32,361 nucleotides of DNA, from assembly GCF_003258865.1 (NCBI RefSeq), contig NZ_NPEX01000046.1, positions 1-32,361 on the forward strand, in the 5' to 3' direction. Position 1 is the first letter of the stretch; every line of letters starts with the position of its first letter. The DNA is from Rhodoplanes roseus. Lineage in GTDB: Bacteria; Pseudomonadota; Alphaproteobacteria; Rhizobiales; Xanthobacteraceae. Shown here piece after piece: positions 23,690 through 32,361 of the stretch. A program made the position numbers and the translations under genes. Under the pieces are notes generated by a model. It did no database searches, had not been told where the DNA came from, and saw nothing but the letters and a program-made list of their open reading frames with translations.

Positions 23690-24280
23690 CTAGCGACAGT
23701 CGATGACTTCGGTCTCGGTTAGCACGAGATCGAGCCGTGCGTCCCACTCGTTTGCCGGGACGCGGGGGATCTCCTGGGCCGCGAAGGCGAGCCCGATGGC
23801 GACCGCCGACTTCGCGGCCCGCAGCGTCGCCAGTGTCGTGTCGTAGTGGCCCGCCCCGTAGCCGATGCGGTGCCCGCTCCGGTCGAAGCAGGCGAGCGGC
23901 ACCAGCAGAACGTCGGGCGTCACCTCGGGGGCCTCGGGCGACGGCTCCAGCAGGCCGAAGGCCGCCGTCACCAGCGACACGCCGGGCGCCCACGCCCGGA
24001 AGGCCAGCGGCTTGCCGCGCCCTCGCACCACCGGCAGGGCCAGTCCCGCCCCCGCCTCGACGAAGCGCCGCATCAGCGGCGTCGGATCGATCTCGCTGCG
24101 GATCGGCATGTAGCCGGACACGATCGTCCCGGCCGCGATCGTCACCGGAAGCGGACGTGCCGCGATCGCCGCCGCGGCGGCCGCGCGATCCTCGGCGGCG
24201 AGCTCGTCGCGCAGGTCGAGCGCAGCATGGCGGAGCGCCGCCTTGTCGACGGCGGCCGGATCGGTCGGGGGCTTTGTCAT
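23690..24280 (-). CDS. fau: 5-formyltetrahydrofolate cyclo-ligase
   Basis: 196 residues. Converts 5-formyl-THF to 5,10-methenyl-THF using ATP, recycling a storage or inhibitory folate. Motifs seen: SGYMPIRSEIDPTPLM, then LLVPLACFDRSGHRIGYGAGHYDTTL, the ATP/folate-binding loop of the family, and the C-terminal DLVLTETEVID. ATG 24280. It lies downstream of zapA and the probable 6S RNA, the arrangement known from many proteobacteria, where processing of a 6S-fau transcript has been described. Confidence 0.94.
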   Translation of the reverse strand: MTKPPTDPAAVDKAALRHAALDLRDELAAEDRAAAAAAIAARPLPVTIAAGTIVSGYMPIRSEIDPTPLMRRFVEAGAGLALPVVRGRGKPLAFRAWAPGVSLVTAAFGLLEPSPEAPEVTPDVLLVPLACFDRSGHRIGYGAGHYDTTLATLRAAKSAVAIGLAFAAQEIPRVPANEWDARLDLVLTETEVIDCR

Positions 24281-24329
24281 GATTTTCGATTCACCCCTTG
24301 CAGACCCGGGTGCCGTGCGCGCCCGACCG

Positions 24330-24490
24330 GCGCCCGAAGGGTGAAGAGTGCGGAGCCGCGAAAGCCGTCGGAGTAAGCGATCCCGGGTTCCCTACCATGG
24401 TAGGTGGGCGCCATGTGACCGGGCCCACGGGCCCGGCCAGGGACAGCTCCCTTCAGGATCGATAAGGCCCCGGGGAAAAGACCCCTAACA
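24330..24490 (-). ncRNA. ssrS: Probable 6S RNA
   Basis: The 312-base gap between zapA and the folate cyclo-ligase gene, on the same strand as both, is where 6S RNA lies in proteobacteria. The sequence is strongly structured: a hairpin with CCGGGCCC/GGGCCCGG arms (24419-24436), the palindrome CCTACCATGGTAGG (24391-24404), and a closing pairing of CGATCC with GGATCG, as in the alphaproteobacterial 6S form that I recall. 6S RNA sequesters the sigma-70 RNA polymerase by mimicking an open promoter. I cannot fix the ends; the range is an estimate. A structured leader for the folate gene is the alternative. Confidence 0.6.
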
Positions 24491-24592
24491 AACCCCGCAG
24501 CCCCGCTCGGCCAATCTAACCACTCCGTCCCTGCGCCGCTACCCGGCGCGCCGAAGAACTTGCATCGGTTGCCAAAGCCGGCCCGCGCAGCG

Positions 24593-24979
24593 CTAGCCGG
24601 CCGGCAGCTCGTGGCTGTCGGCGCCGTGATTGAGCGTCCGGGTGACGCGCTCGATGCGCTCGGCGGCCGAATCGAGCGCGGCCGCGATGGCCGCCGTGGT
24701 GGCATGGCTGCGCTCTCCGGCTACGCGGCGCGCCTCCTGCAGCTCGGTCAGCTCCTCCTCGTACTTGCGCACCCGCTGGGTCGACTCCGACAGCTCGTCG
24801 GCAATCAGCAGCGCCGCCATCACGGTCAGCCGCATGTCGCCGATCTCGCCGAAATTGGTCCGCAGCCGGGAGATGCGCTGGTCGAGATCGTGCGCGAGCC
24901 TCGCGAGATGGTGCTCCTGCCCGTCGTCGCAGGCCATCCGGTACTGCCGGCCGTTGATCGTCACGCTCACATGGGCCAT
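24593..24979 (-). CDS. zapA: Cell division protein ZapA
   Basis: 128 residues. Binds FtsZ and promotes bundling of Z-ring filaments. The N-terminus MAHVSVTINGRQYRMACDDGQEHHLARLAHDLD is the usual ZapA start, followed by the long helix containing RLTVMAALLIADELSE and a coiled-coil tail with an unusually long Ala-rich end (~85-128). Start ATG 24979. It lies 37 bases downstream of the DUF4164 gene and upstream of the probable 6S RNA. Confidence 0.93.
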   Translation of the reverse strand: MAHVSVTINGRQYRMACDDGQEHHLARLAHDLDQRISRLRTNFGEIGDMRLTVMAALLIADELSESTQRVRKYEEELTELQEARRVAGERSHATTAAIAAALDSAAERIERVTRTLNHGADSHELPAG

Positions 24980-25016
24980 GGCCGACCTTGCCGCACCGTG
25001 TGTCCGCACCGTCCCG

Positions 25017-25298
25017 TCATCCGGCATCGCCGGCCAGAACCGTCCGGACCGTGGCGATCGCCTCGTCGAGACGTCCCGCCACCTCGCGATTGACGCTTTC
25101 CAGCCGCTGCGCCCGCGCGGCTTCGCGGTCGAGCGCATCAGCGAGCCGCGCCCGGTCGATCCCGAGCGTGTGAACCTGGTCGGAGAGCACACCGCGGCCG
25201 CGTTCCAGCTCGTGCCGGCGCTCCACCGCCTCCTCCAGAGCCGCGAGCGCGCGCTGGAGCCGTGTGCTGGCCGCTTCCACGGCACTGCTGTCCGTCAT
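25017..25298 (-). CDS. DUF4164-type coiled-coil protein
   Basis: 93 residues, almost entirely one predicted coiled coil (STRLQRALAALEEAVERRHELERG, then LADALDREAARAQRLESVNREVAGRLDEAI). No signal or membrane segment. In rhizobia a DUF4164 protein commonly precedes zapA, so a role with ZapA in Z-ring assembly is plausible but unproven. ATG 25298 gives the family length. Confidence 0.8.
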   Translation of the reverse strand: MTDSSAVEAASTRLQRALAALEEAVERRHELERGRGVLSDQVHTLGIDRARLADALDREAARAQRLESVNREVAGRLDEAIATVRTVLAGDAG

Positions 25299-25513
25299 GG
25301 CGCCCCTCGCCTCGCCATCTCCCGTCCGCCCCGCGACCGCTCGCCCCCGATCGTCGCCCGCACGGCCCCGGCATCGCGAAACCATGCAATGGCAGGCAGA
25401 TGGAACAGGAAGCTTACGGGCTTTCCGAGAGTCGCGTCAATGCGATGCACACAGCCTGGACAGCTCTGGCGCGAGTGCCGCGCGGCGCGGCGGCACACCA
25501 CCGGCCTGACGCG

Positions 25514-25542
25514 TTGACAGGGTGGGGCGACCTGCCTATCAG
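25514..25542 (+). promoter_or_regulatory. Sigma-70-type promoter of the transketolase operon, overlapped by a palindrome
   Basis: TTGACA (25514-25519), a 17-base spacer and TATCAG (25537-25542). Transcription would start near 25550, giving a leader of about 125 bases. The perfect palindrome ACCTG-CCTAT-CAGGT (25530-25544) covers the -10 region and could be an operator. The divergent gap 25299-25674 otherwise holds only a GCCTC/GAGGC stem near 25551-25570 and no supported gene. Confidence 0.65.
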
Positions 25543-25663
25543 GTCCCAAAGCCTCGCCAGCGAAGAGGCCCTCGGCCGGTGCCGTCCCGACGTCCGCCAA
25601 CCCCCGATCCGTCAGGTTCCTGAAGGCGCACCCCGGCCGACGCCGACCCTCCGTTCTCGACAC

Positions 25664-25677
25664 AGGAGGCCGACATT
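25664..25677 (+). promoter_or_regulatory. Strong ribosome binding site in front of an in-frame ATT
   Basis: AGGAGG at 25664-25669 is followed after 5 bases by ATT (25675), 11 codons in frame before the first ATG of transketolase. The ATG at 25708 has no Shine-Dalgarno sequence. No ATG, GTG or TTG occurs in frame between an upstream TGA (25621) and the ATT. This points to ATT initiation or to a mutated or misread ATG. Confidence 0.6.
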
Positions 25678-25707
25678 TCCCCGCTTTCTCGCGCCGATCA
25701 CGACCGG

Positions 25708-27678
25708 ATGGCCAACGCGATCCGGGCCCTCGCCATGGACGCCGTCGAAAAGGCGAAGTCGGGCCATCCGGGCCTGCCGATGGGGGCGGCCGACATCGCC
25801 ACCGTGCTGTTCGGCCGGGTCTTGAAGTTCGATCCTGCGGCGCCCCACTGGTTCGACCGCGACCGCTTCGTGCTGTCGGCCGGGCACGGCTCGATGCTGC
25901 TCTACGCCCTCCTCTATCTCACCGGCTTCAAGTCGGTCTCGATCGAGGAGATCCAGCGGTTCCGCCAGCTCGGCTCGCTGACGCCGGGCCACCCCGAGGT
26001 CGAGGCGACCGAGGGCGTCGAGACCACCACGGGGCCGCTCGGCCAGGGCATCGCCACCGCGGTCGGCATGGCGATCGCCGAGCGCCATCTCGCGGCGGAG
26101 TACGGGCCCGAGATCATCGACCATCACACCTACGTGCTGTGCTCCGACGGCGACCTGATGGAGGGCATCAGCCAGGAGGCGATCGCGCTCGCCGGGCATC
26201 TGAAGCTCGCCCGGCTGATCGTCCTCTACGACGACAACCACATCTCGATCGACGGGCCGACCTCGCTGTCGGACTCGGTCGACCAGCTCGAGCGGTTCAG
26301 GTCGGCCGGCTGGGCCGCCTGCCGGATCGACGGCCACGATCCCGAGGCGATCCTGGCCGCGATCGAGACGGCGCAGACGAGCGACAGGCCGAGCCTGATC
26401 GCCTGCCGGACCACCATCGCGTTCGGCGCGCCCACCAAGGCCGGCTCGGAGAAGTCGCACGGCTCGCCGCTCGGCGCCGAGGAGATCGCCGGCGCCCGCA
26501 AGAATCTCGGCTGGACATCGCCGCCCTTCGTCGTCCCGGACGACATCCTGTCGGCCTGGCGCGCCGCGGGCGCCCGCTCGCGCGAGGCTCGCGCCGCCTG
26601 GGCCCAGCGGGTCGCGGCCCTTCCGGCCGAGACGCGCGCCGAGTTCGACCGCCGCACCCGCGGCGAGGTTCCGGCCGACCGCATCGACGCGGCGCTGGCC
26701 GAGATCAAGCGCCAGCTCGCCGCCGATCCGAAGGACCGCGCCAGCCGCTCGTCCTCGGAGCTGGCGCTCGGCGTGCTGGTCCCCGCCTTCCCGGAGCTGG
26801 TCGGCGGCTCGGCCGACCTCACCGGGTCGAACAACACCCGGCCGAAGGGCATGCCGGCGATGTCGCCGGACGACTACAGCGGCCGCTTCATTCATTACGG
26901 CATCCGCGAGCACGGCATGGCCGCGGCCATGAACGGCATGGCTCTGCACGGCGGCATCGTCCCGTATTCCGGGACCTTCCTGGTGTTCTCGGACTACTGT
27001 CGACCGTCGATCCGGCTCGCCTGCCTGATGGGCCGCCGCGTCATCCATGTGATGACCCACGACTCGATCGGCCTCGGCGAGGATGGACCGACCCATCAGC
27101 CGGTCGAGCATCTGGCGGCGCTGCGGGCCATGCCGCATCTGCAGGTGTTCCGCCCCTGCGACGCGGTCGAGACCGCCGAATGCTGGGCGCTGGCGCTGGC
27201 CTCCAACCACCGGCCGAGCGTGCTGGCGCTCTCCCGCCAGAACCTGCCGCAGCTGCGCGACGCGACCATTCTCGGAAACCGCTGCGTGGACGGCGCTTAC
27301 GAGCTGCTGGCGGCCGAGGGCGGCCCGGCCCGGGTGTCGCTGTTCGCCACCGGTTCCGAGGTCATGATCGCGGTCGCGGCCCGCGAGCGGCTCGCCGAGT
27401 TCGGTATTCCGGCCCGGGTCGTTTCGGTGCCCTGCTTCGAGTTGTTCTTCGACCTGCCGGAGGAGCGCCGCGAGGCGGTGATCGGCGACGCGCCCGTGAA
27501 GGTTGCAGTCGAGGCCGCCATACGTCAGGGTTGGGATGCGATCATCGGATCGCACGGCGCCTTCGTGGGAATGACGGGTTTCGGCGCCAGCGGGCCTGCC
27601 CCCGACCTCTACCGCCATTTCGGCATCACGCCGGAGCGGGTGGCCGAGGTGGCCTTGAGCAAATTGCAGGCATTGTAA
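25708..27678 (+). CDS. tkt: Transketolase
   Basis: 656 residues from the ATG, or 667 if translation begins at ATT 25675, which I think more likely because of its ribosome binding site and because the added [10 protein letters not shown] resembles normal transketolase N-termini. The thiamine-diphosphate enzyme moves two-carbon units in the pentose phosphate and Calvin pathways. Motifs: [53 protein letters not shown] (Mg/ThDP site), [34 protein letters not shown] (catalytic Glu) and [19 protein letters not shown]. The coordinates given are the conventional ATG start. It is first in the run tkt-gap-pgk-fba and divergent from zapA-DUF4164. Confidence 0.96.
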   Translation: MANAIRALAMDAVEKAKSGHPGLPMGAADIATVLFGRVLKFDPAAPHWFDRDRFVLSAGHGSMLLYALLYLTGFKSVSIEEIQRFRQLGSLTPGHPEVEATEGVETTTGPLGQGIATAVGMAIAERHLAAEYGPEIIDHHTYVLCSDGDLMEGISQEAIALAGHLKLARLIVLYDDNHISIDGPTSLSDSVDQLERFRSAGWAACRIDGHDPEAILAAIETAQTSDRPSLIACRTTIAFGAPTKAGSEKSHGSPLGAEEIAGARKNLGWTSPPFVVPDDILSAWRAAGARSREARAAWAQRVAALPAETRAEFDRRTRGEVPADRIDAALAEIKRQLAADPKDRASRSSSELALGVLVPAFPELVGGSADLTGSNNTRPKGMPAMSPDDYSGRFIHYGIREHGMAAAMNGMALHGGIVPYSGTFLVFSDYCRPSIRLACLMGRRVIHVMTHDSIGLGEDGPTHQPVEHLAALRAMPHLQVFRPCDAVETAECWALALASNHRPSVLALSRQNLPQLRDATILGNRCVDGAYELLAAEGGPARVSLFATGSEVMIAVAARERLAEFGIPARVVSVPCFELFFDLPEERREAVIGDAPVKVAVEAAIRQGWDAIIGSHGAFVGMTGFGASGPAPDLYRHFGITPERVAEVALSKLQAL

Positions 27679-27797
27679 AAAAGCCGCCGGACGGAGCGGG
27701 TAAAACCGACCTATATCAAGGCGGCGGGAACCGAAATCGGATCGACATGACGCGCCGCCCGCCGGGCTGCGCATGGTGGGCATTGGAGGAGAAGAGA

Positions 27798-28805
<1,008 letters not shown>

Positions 28806-28841
28806 GATCCGCGCTCGATGCGCCCCGGAGGGCAGGCCGCC

Positions 28842-28985
28842 ATGATCGAAACCGTGCTCGGAATCGCGGCATGGGTCGGGCTGCTCTCCTTCATCGCGTT
28901 CGCGTTTCGGCAGGGCAGCAAGGTCGAGCCCGATCGCGACCGCCGGACCGAGGACTGGCCGAGGATCACGCTAGGCGGGTCCTGA
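28842..28985 (+). CDS. 47-residue single-pass membrane protein between gap and pgk
   Basis: A small frame: an N-terminal helix MIETVLGIAAWVGLLSFIAF (one membrane segment, ~3-22), then a charged tail FRQGSKVEPDRDRRTEDWPR and a stop. GGAGGGC lies about 10 bases before the ATG. Codon use is GC-rich at third positions like its neighbours. The amphipathic order (hydrophobic helix, then a soluble basic/acidic tail) and the place in an operon argue that it is real, but I do not recognise a family and cannot state a function. Confidence 0.6.
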   Translation: MIETVLGIAAWVGLLSFIAFAFRQGSKVEPDRDRRTEDWPRITLGGS

Positions 28986-29019
28986 GCCGGCGGCGCCATG
29001 CCGCCGCCGCATCGCTCGC

Positions 29020-29054
29020 GACGAGACGAGACCAGACAAGACCAGACGAGACCC
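29020..29054. repeat. Pentanucleotide tandem repeat (GACNA), seven units
   Basis: The units read GACGA GACGA GACCA GACAA GACCA GACGA GACCC, in the gap between the small membrane-protein gene and pgk. It can also be read as three imperfect 10-base units. Copy number could vary by slippage. The rest of this gap (28986-29192) shows nothing else apart from AGGGA in front of pgk. Confidence 0.75.
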
Positions 29055-29192
29055 GGCGGGGGCGGGTCGACGAGCAGGGACGGGCGGTGATGGATCGGAG
29101 TCGCCGACGTCGGATTTCGCTGCTCGCCGCCCCAAGGCCACGTGCGGCGTGAGCACAGCGCCGATCGGAACAACATTTCGGCTAGGGATAAA

Positions 29193-30389
29193 ATGACCGC
29201 ATTCCGCACACTCGACCAGGCCGACGTGAAGGGCAAACGCGTCCTCGTCCGCCTCGACCTCAACGTGCCGACCGAGAACGGCAAGGTGACCGACGTGACC
29301 CGCATCGAGCGGGCGGCGCCGACCATCACCGAGCTCGCCCAGAAGGGCGCCAAGGTGATCCTGCTGTCGCATTTCGGGCGGCCGAAGGGCGGGCCGGATC
29401 CGAAATACTCGCTCGCGCCGGTGGCGGCCGCGGTCAGCGAGGTGATCGGCAAGCCGGTCGGCTTCGCGTCCGACTGCATCGGCGAGGTCGCCGAGAAGGC
29501 GATCGCCGCGATGCAGCCCGGCGACGTGCTGTGTCTCGAGAACACCCGTTTCTACAAGGAAGAAGAGAAGAACGACCCGGCCTTCGTCGAGAAGCTCGCC
29601 GGGCTCGGCGACATCTGGGTGGCCGACGCCTTCTCGGCGGCGCACCGCGCCCATGCCTCGACCGAAGGCCTCGGTCACCGGCTGCCGGCCTATGCGGGCC
29701 GCAGCATGCAGGCCGAGCTCGATGCGCTGACCAAGGCGCTGGAGCAGCCCAAGCGCCCGGTCGCCGCCGTGGTCGGCGGCGCCAAGGTGTCGGGCAAGCT
29801 CGACCTGCTCGGCAACCTGCTGGACAAGGTCGACGTGCTGATCATCGGCGGCGGCATGGCCAACACGTTCCTGGCGGCGCAAGGGCATCCGGTCGGCAAG
29901 TCGCTGTGCGAGCAGGACCTGATCCCGACCGCCAACGAGATCCTCGCCAAGGCCAAGGCCAACGGCAAGCAGATCGTGCTGCCGGTCGATGCCGTGGTGG
30001 CCGAGAAGTTCGAGGCGAACGCCCCGTCCCGGGTGGTCGGGCTCGACGAGGTCGGCCCCAACGACATGATCCTCGACATCGGCCCGCGCTCGATCGAGCA
30101 CGTCGTGTCGGAGCTCGAGCTGCTCAAGACGGTGCTGTGGAACGGGCCGTTCGGCGCCTTCGAGATCGAGCCGTTCGACACCGGCACGGTGGAGATCGCC
30201 GAGGCCGCGGCCGAGCTGACGGCGGCCGGCAAGCTGATCACGGTGGCGGGCGGCGGCGACACCGTCTCGGCCCTGAACCACGCCGGCGCGGCCGACCGGT
30301 TCACCTACATTTCCACCGCGGGCGGCGCCTTCCTCGAGATGCTCGAGGGCAAGGCGCTGCCGGGCGTCGAGATCCTTCGGGCGAAGTAA
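29193..30389 (+). CDS. pgk: Phosphoglycerate kinase
   Basis: 398 residues. Transfers phosphate between 1,3-bisphosphoglycerate and ADP. Motifs: [20 protein letters not shown] (substrate site), [71 protein letters not shown] and [11 protein letters not shown] (nucleotide site). ATG 29193 is chosen over an upstream in-frame start because AGGGA lies close before it and the family begins at [19 protein letters not shown]. The gap to fba is 26 bases. Confidence 0.97.
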   Translation: MTAFRTLDQADVKGKRVLVRLDLNVPTENGKVTDVTRIERAAPTITELAQKGAKVILLSHFGRPKGGPDPKYSLAPVAAAVSEVIGKPVGFASDCIGEVAEKAIAAMQPGDVLCLENTRFYKEEEKNDPAFVEKLAGLGDIWVADAFSAAHRAHASTEGLGHRLPAYAGRSMQAELDALTKALEQPKRPVAAVVGGAKVSGKLDLLGNLLDKVDVLIIGGGMANTFLAAQGHPVGKSLCEQDLIPTANEILAKAKANGKQIVLPVDAVVAEKFEANAPSRVVGLDEVGPNDMILDIGPRSIEHVVSELELLKTVLWNGPFGAFEIEPFDTGTVEIAEAAAELTAAGKLITVAGGGDTVSALNHAGAADRFTYISTAGGAFLEMLEGKALPGVEILRAK

Positions 30390-30415
30390 TCAGGGCAACA
30401 GGACGGGAGACGACG

Positions 30416-31504
30416 ATGGCGAGAATCACACTCAGGCAGCTCCTCGACCACGCGGCCGAGAACGACTACGGCGTGCCCGCCTTCAACATCAACAACATGG
30501 AGCAGGCGCTGGCGATCATGGAGGCGGCGAGCGCGCTCGACGCTCCGGTGATCATCCAGGCCTCGCGCGGCGCGCGCTCCTACGCCAACGACATCATGCT
30601 CAAGCACATGATGGACGCCGTCACCGAGATCTATCCGCAGATTCCGGTCTGCGTGCATCTCGACCACGGCAACGGCCCCGCCACCTGCATGACGGCCATC
30701 CAGGCCGGCTTCACCTCGGTGATGATGGACGGCTCGCTCAAGGAAGACGGCAAGACTCCGGGCGACTGGGCCTACAATGTCGGCGTCACCAAGAAGGTCG
30801 TCGACATGGCGCATCTGGGCGGCGTCTCGGTCGAGGGCGAGCTCGGCGTGCTGGGCTCACTGGAGACCGGCATGGGCGACAAGGAGGACGGCCACGGCGC
30901 CGAGGGCAAGCTCTCGCACGACCAGCTCCTCACCAATCCCGACGAGGCCGTGAAGTTCGTCGCCGAGACCAAGGTCGACGCGCTGGCGATCGCCATGGGC
31001 ACCAGCCACGGCGCCTACAAGTTCACCCGCAAGCCGGACGGCGACATCCTCGCGATGCGCGTGCTCGAGGAGATCCATCGGCGGCTGCCGGGCACGCATC
31101 TCGTCATGCACGGCTCGTCGTCGGTGCCGCAGGATCTCCAGGACATCATCAACAAGTTCGGCGGCCAGATGAAGCCGACCTGGGGCGTGCCGGTCGAGGA
31201 GATCCAGCGCGGCATCAAGAACGGCGTTCGCAAGATCAACATCGACACCGACAACCGGATGGCGATGACGGGCCAGATCCGCAAGGTGTTCGCCGAGAAC
31301 CCGAGCGAGTTCGACCCGCGCAAGTATCTGAAGCCGGCCATGGATGCGATGACCAAGCTGTGCAAGCAGCGCTTCCAGGAGTTCAACACGGCCGGCCAGG
31401 CGTCGAAGATCAAGAAGATCATCACGCCGGCCGAGATGGCCAAGCTCTACGCCGCCGGCAAGCTCGACCCGGTGATCGGCAGCACCGCCGCCGCGGCGGA
31501 GTGA
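30416..31504 (+). CDS. fba: Fructose-bisphosphate aldolase, class II (Calvin-cycle subtype)
   Basis: 362 residues. The zinc-dependent aldolase cleaves or forms fructose 1,6-bisphosphate and probably also sedoheptulose bisphosphate in this subtype. Motifs: [28 protein letters not shown] (zinc His and neighbouring Asp), [59 protein letters not shown] and [11 protein letters not shown]. The long GDKEDG insertion and C-terminal region are typical of the type found in rhizobia and phototrophs. ATG 30416 follows GGGAGA. It is the last clear member of the carbon-metabolism run. Confidence 0.97.
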   Translation: MARITLRQLLDHAAENDYGVPAFNINNMEQALAIMEAASALDAPVIIQASRGARSYANDIMLKHMMDAVTEIYPQIPVCVHLDHGNGPATCMTAIQAGFTSVMMDGSLKEDGKTPGDWAYNVGVTKKVVDMAHLGGVSVEGELGVLGSLETGMGDKEDGHGAEGKLSHDQLLTNPDEAVKFVAETKVDALAIAMGTSHGAYKFTRKPDGDILAMRVLEEIHRRLPGTHLVMHGSSSVPQDLQDIINKFGGQMKPTWGVPVEEIQRGIKNGVRKINIDTDNRMAMTGQIRKVFAENPSEFDPRKYLKPAMDAMTKLCKQRFQEFNTAGQASKIKKIITPAEMAKLYAAGKLDPVIGSTAAAAE

Positions 31505-31554
31505 GCCGTCCCCCTTCGGTTGCCGTGAAGGCACCGCATCGCCACCCGGCACCA

Positions 31555-31661
31555 CCTCCCCCCTCCCCCCTTGCGGGGGAGGGGTGGGGAGGAATGTAAG
31601 CCGCGATCGCGGCGCTCGGGGTTCACCCCCTTCCCGGTCCCTTCCCCACAAGGGGAGAGGG
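31555..31661. repeat. Palindromic REP-like elements after the aldolase gene
   Basis: Two hairpins: a long C-rich/G-rich one (31555-31592, CCTCCCC...GGGGAGG with a TTGC loop) and TCCCC-ACAA-GGGGA (31643-31656). They fill most of the 266-base gap between fba and the thiE-like gene. The long G-runs on either strand may also form quadruplexes. The layout resembles the tolB-pal pair (2271-2404). Confidence 0.7.
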
Positions 31662-31770
31662 CCCGCGGGAGTCCAGCACTGTTCGAAGGGCCCTCCGTCC
31701 GACAGCGCGACACACGCTGAAACCCTCTCGGCCCCTCTTTCGCCCTGATCGCCCCGCAATTCCGAGCACC

Positions 31771-32309
31771 ATGCCGGACAGCGACCGCCAACGCCTCTAT
31801 ATCGTGACACCCGTGATGCGGGATCCCGCCGCGGCGGCCGCGCGCCTTGATGCGGCGTTCGCTTCGGGCGTGGATATCGCCGCCGTGCTGGTCCGCCTGC
31901 CCGAAAAGCTGGCGGAGCGTGACGCCGTCAACGCCGTCAAGGCGATCGTGCCGGTCGCCCAGACGCACGGCGCGGCCGTGCTGGTCGAAGGCCGGCCCGA
32001 GATCGTCGGCCGCAGCGGCGCCGACGGCGCCCATCTGGTCGGCGTCGTGGCCCTGCGCCAGGCGATCGGCGGCCTGCGACCCGCCCATATCGCCGGCGTC
32101 GGCGCGCTCCGCACCCGCCACGACGCCATGGAAAGCGCCGAGGCGGGCGCCGACTACGTGATGTTCGGCGAGCCCGGACCCGACGGCGGCGCCCCGCCCT
32201 TCGACGTCACGGTCGAGCGGGTCGGCTGGTGGGCCGAGGTGTTCGAGACGCCCTGTGTCGGATATGCCGCGAGCCTCGAGGAGGTCGGCGACGCCGTCGG
32301 CCGCATGGA
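31771..32309 (+). CDS. Thiamine phosphate synthase-like protein, C-terminus lost at the window end
   Basis: A TIM-barrel protein of the ThiE family, the gene that usually follows fba in rhizobia. About 170 residues are recognisable: LYIVTPVMRDPAAAAARLDAA, GAAVLVEGRPEIVGRSGADGAHLVG, HIAGVGALRTRHDAMESAEAGADYVMFGEPG, TPCVGYAASLEEV. Several residues of classical ThiE (the QxRxK phosphate contact, the GVHLGQ loop) are altered, so true thiamine-phosphate synthase activity is uncertain. After about position 32285 the expected last helix and strand (AAAGADFVAL-type) are missing. The open frame continues into a CRISPR-repeat-like sequence and reaches the edge without a stop. ATG 31771 has no good ribosome binding site. 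Confidence 0.75.
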
Positions 32310-32338
32310 GGGCTCATCCCTGCGTGCGTGGGGAACGC
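32310..32338 (-). CRISPR. Single type I-E-like CRISPR repeat at the window edge
   Basis: Read on the minus strand, these 29 bases start GCGTTCCCCACGCACGC and end AGGGATGAGCCC. Compared from memory with type I-E repeats (GTGTTCCCC...GGGGATGAACCG or ...GAGCCC forms), only a few positions differ, including one that breaks the stem, as in a degenerate terminal repeat. The 23 bases beyond it (32339-32361) would be part of a spacer. No second repeat and no cas gene are in the window, so an array is not proven. Confidence 0.45.
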
Positions 32339-32361
32339 ACGGCACAGTTCGGCTAGCGTGT

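Noticed and set aside
32339-32361. A second CRISPR repeat or complete spacer at the edge
   Set aside because: Only 23 bases remain and no second repeat is visible, so an array cannot be claimed from this window alone.

Overview
The window is high-GC DNA from an alphaproteobacterium, most likely of the Hyphomicrobiales (Rhizobiales; Xanthobacteraceae/Bradyrhizobiaceae-like). This placement is inferred from gene order (DUF4164-zapA-6S-fau; tkt-gap-pgk-fba-thiE; yebC-ruvCAB; ybgC-tolQRAB-pal-cpoB-tilS), from a DUF2852 protein and a class II aldolase of the rhizobial type, and from several families of intergenic palindromes typical of that group. Nearly all of it is chromosomal housekeeping DNA; no transposase, integrase, tRNA or rRNA is visible.

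Layout. Positions 1-6134 (minus strand) hold the cell-envelope cluster tolQ-tolR-tolA-tolB-pal-cpoB, running into tilS at the left edge. Positions 6607-10501 hold a DUF2852 membrane protein, a TetR regulator, a 625-residue secreted protein of unknown function (plus strand) and ybgC, which in many genomes sits directly in front of tolQ. Positions 10705-14765 are a plus-strand catabolic cassette: a tripartite-tricarboxylate binding protein, an ADP-forming acyl-CoA synthetase and an enoyl-CoA hydratase. Positions 14947-18736 hold a duplicated-domain DUF6869-like protein and ruvC-ruvA-(deaminase)-ruvB. Positions 19045-21745 carry an EAL-CBS-GGDEF protein and a methylmalonyl-CoA decarboxylase-like enzyme on the plus strand. 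Positions 21879-25298 (minus) hold yebC, a YmdB-type phosphoesterase, 5-formyl-THF cyclo-ligase, a probable 6S RNA, zapA and a DUF4164 coiled-coil protein. Positions 25675-32361 (plus) hold the carbon-metabolism run tkt-gap-(47-residue membrane protein)-pgk-fba-thiE-like.

How it fits together. The minus-strand genes look like an old backbone (zapA...yebC-ruvCAB-ybgC-tol-pal) interrupted in four places by lineage-specific genes. Recombination (RuvABC), envelope constriction (Tol-Pal, ZapA) and central carbon flux (transketolase to aldolase) make up most of it.

The most unusual signals are these. (1) Both ends of the window look chimeric: the left end switches from tilS to the start of an unrelated epimerase gene, and the right end switches from the thiE-like gene to what looks like one type I-E CRISPR repeat plus a partial spacer. 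(2) A non-canonical cytidine-deaminase-fold enzyme sits between ruvA and ruvB with one-base TGATG overlaps on both sides. (3) The transketolase gene has a strong ribosome binding site in front of an in-frame ATT rather than an ATG. (4) Several well-formed candidate promoters and operators are visible. I did not find a convincing complete new defence or mobile system.
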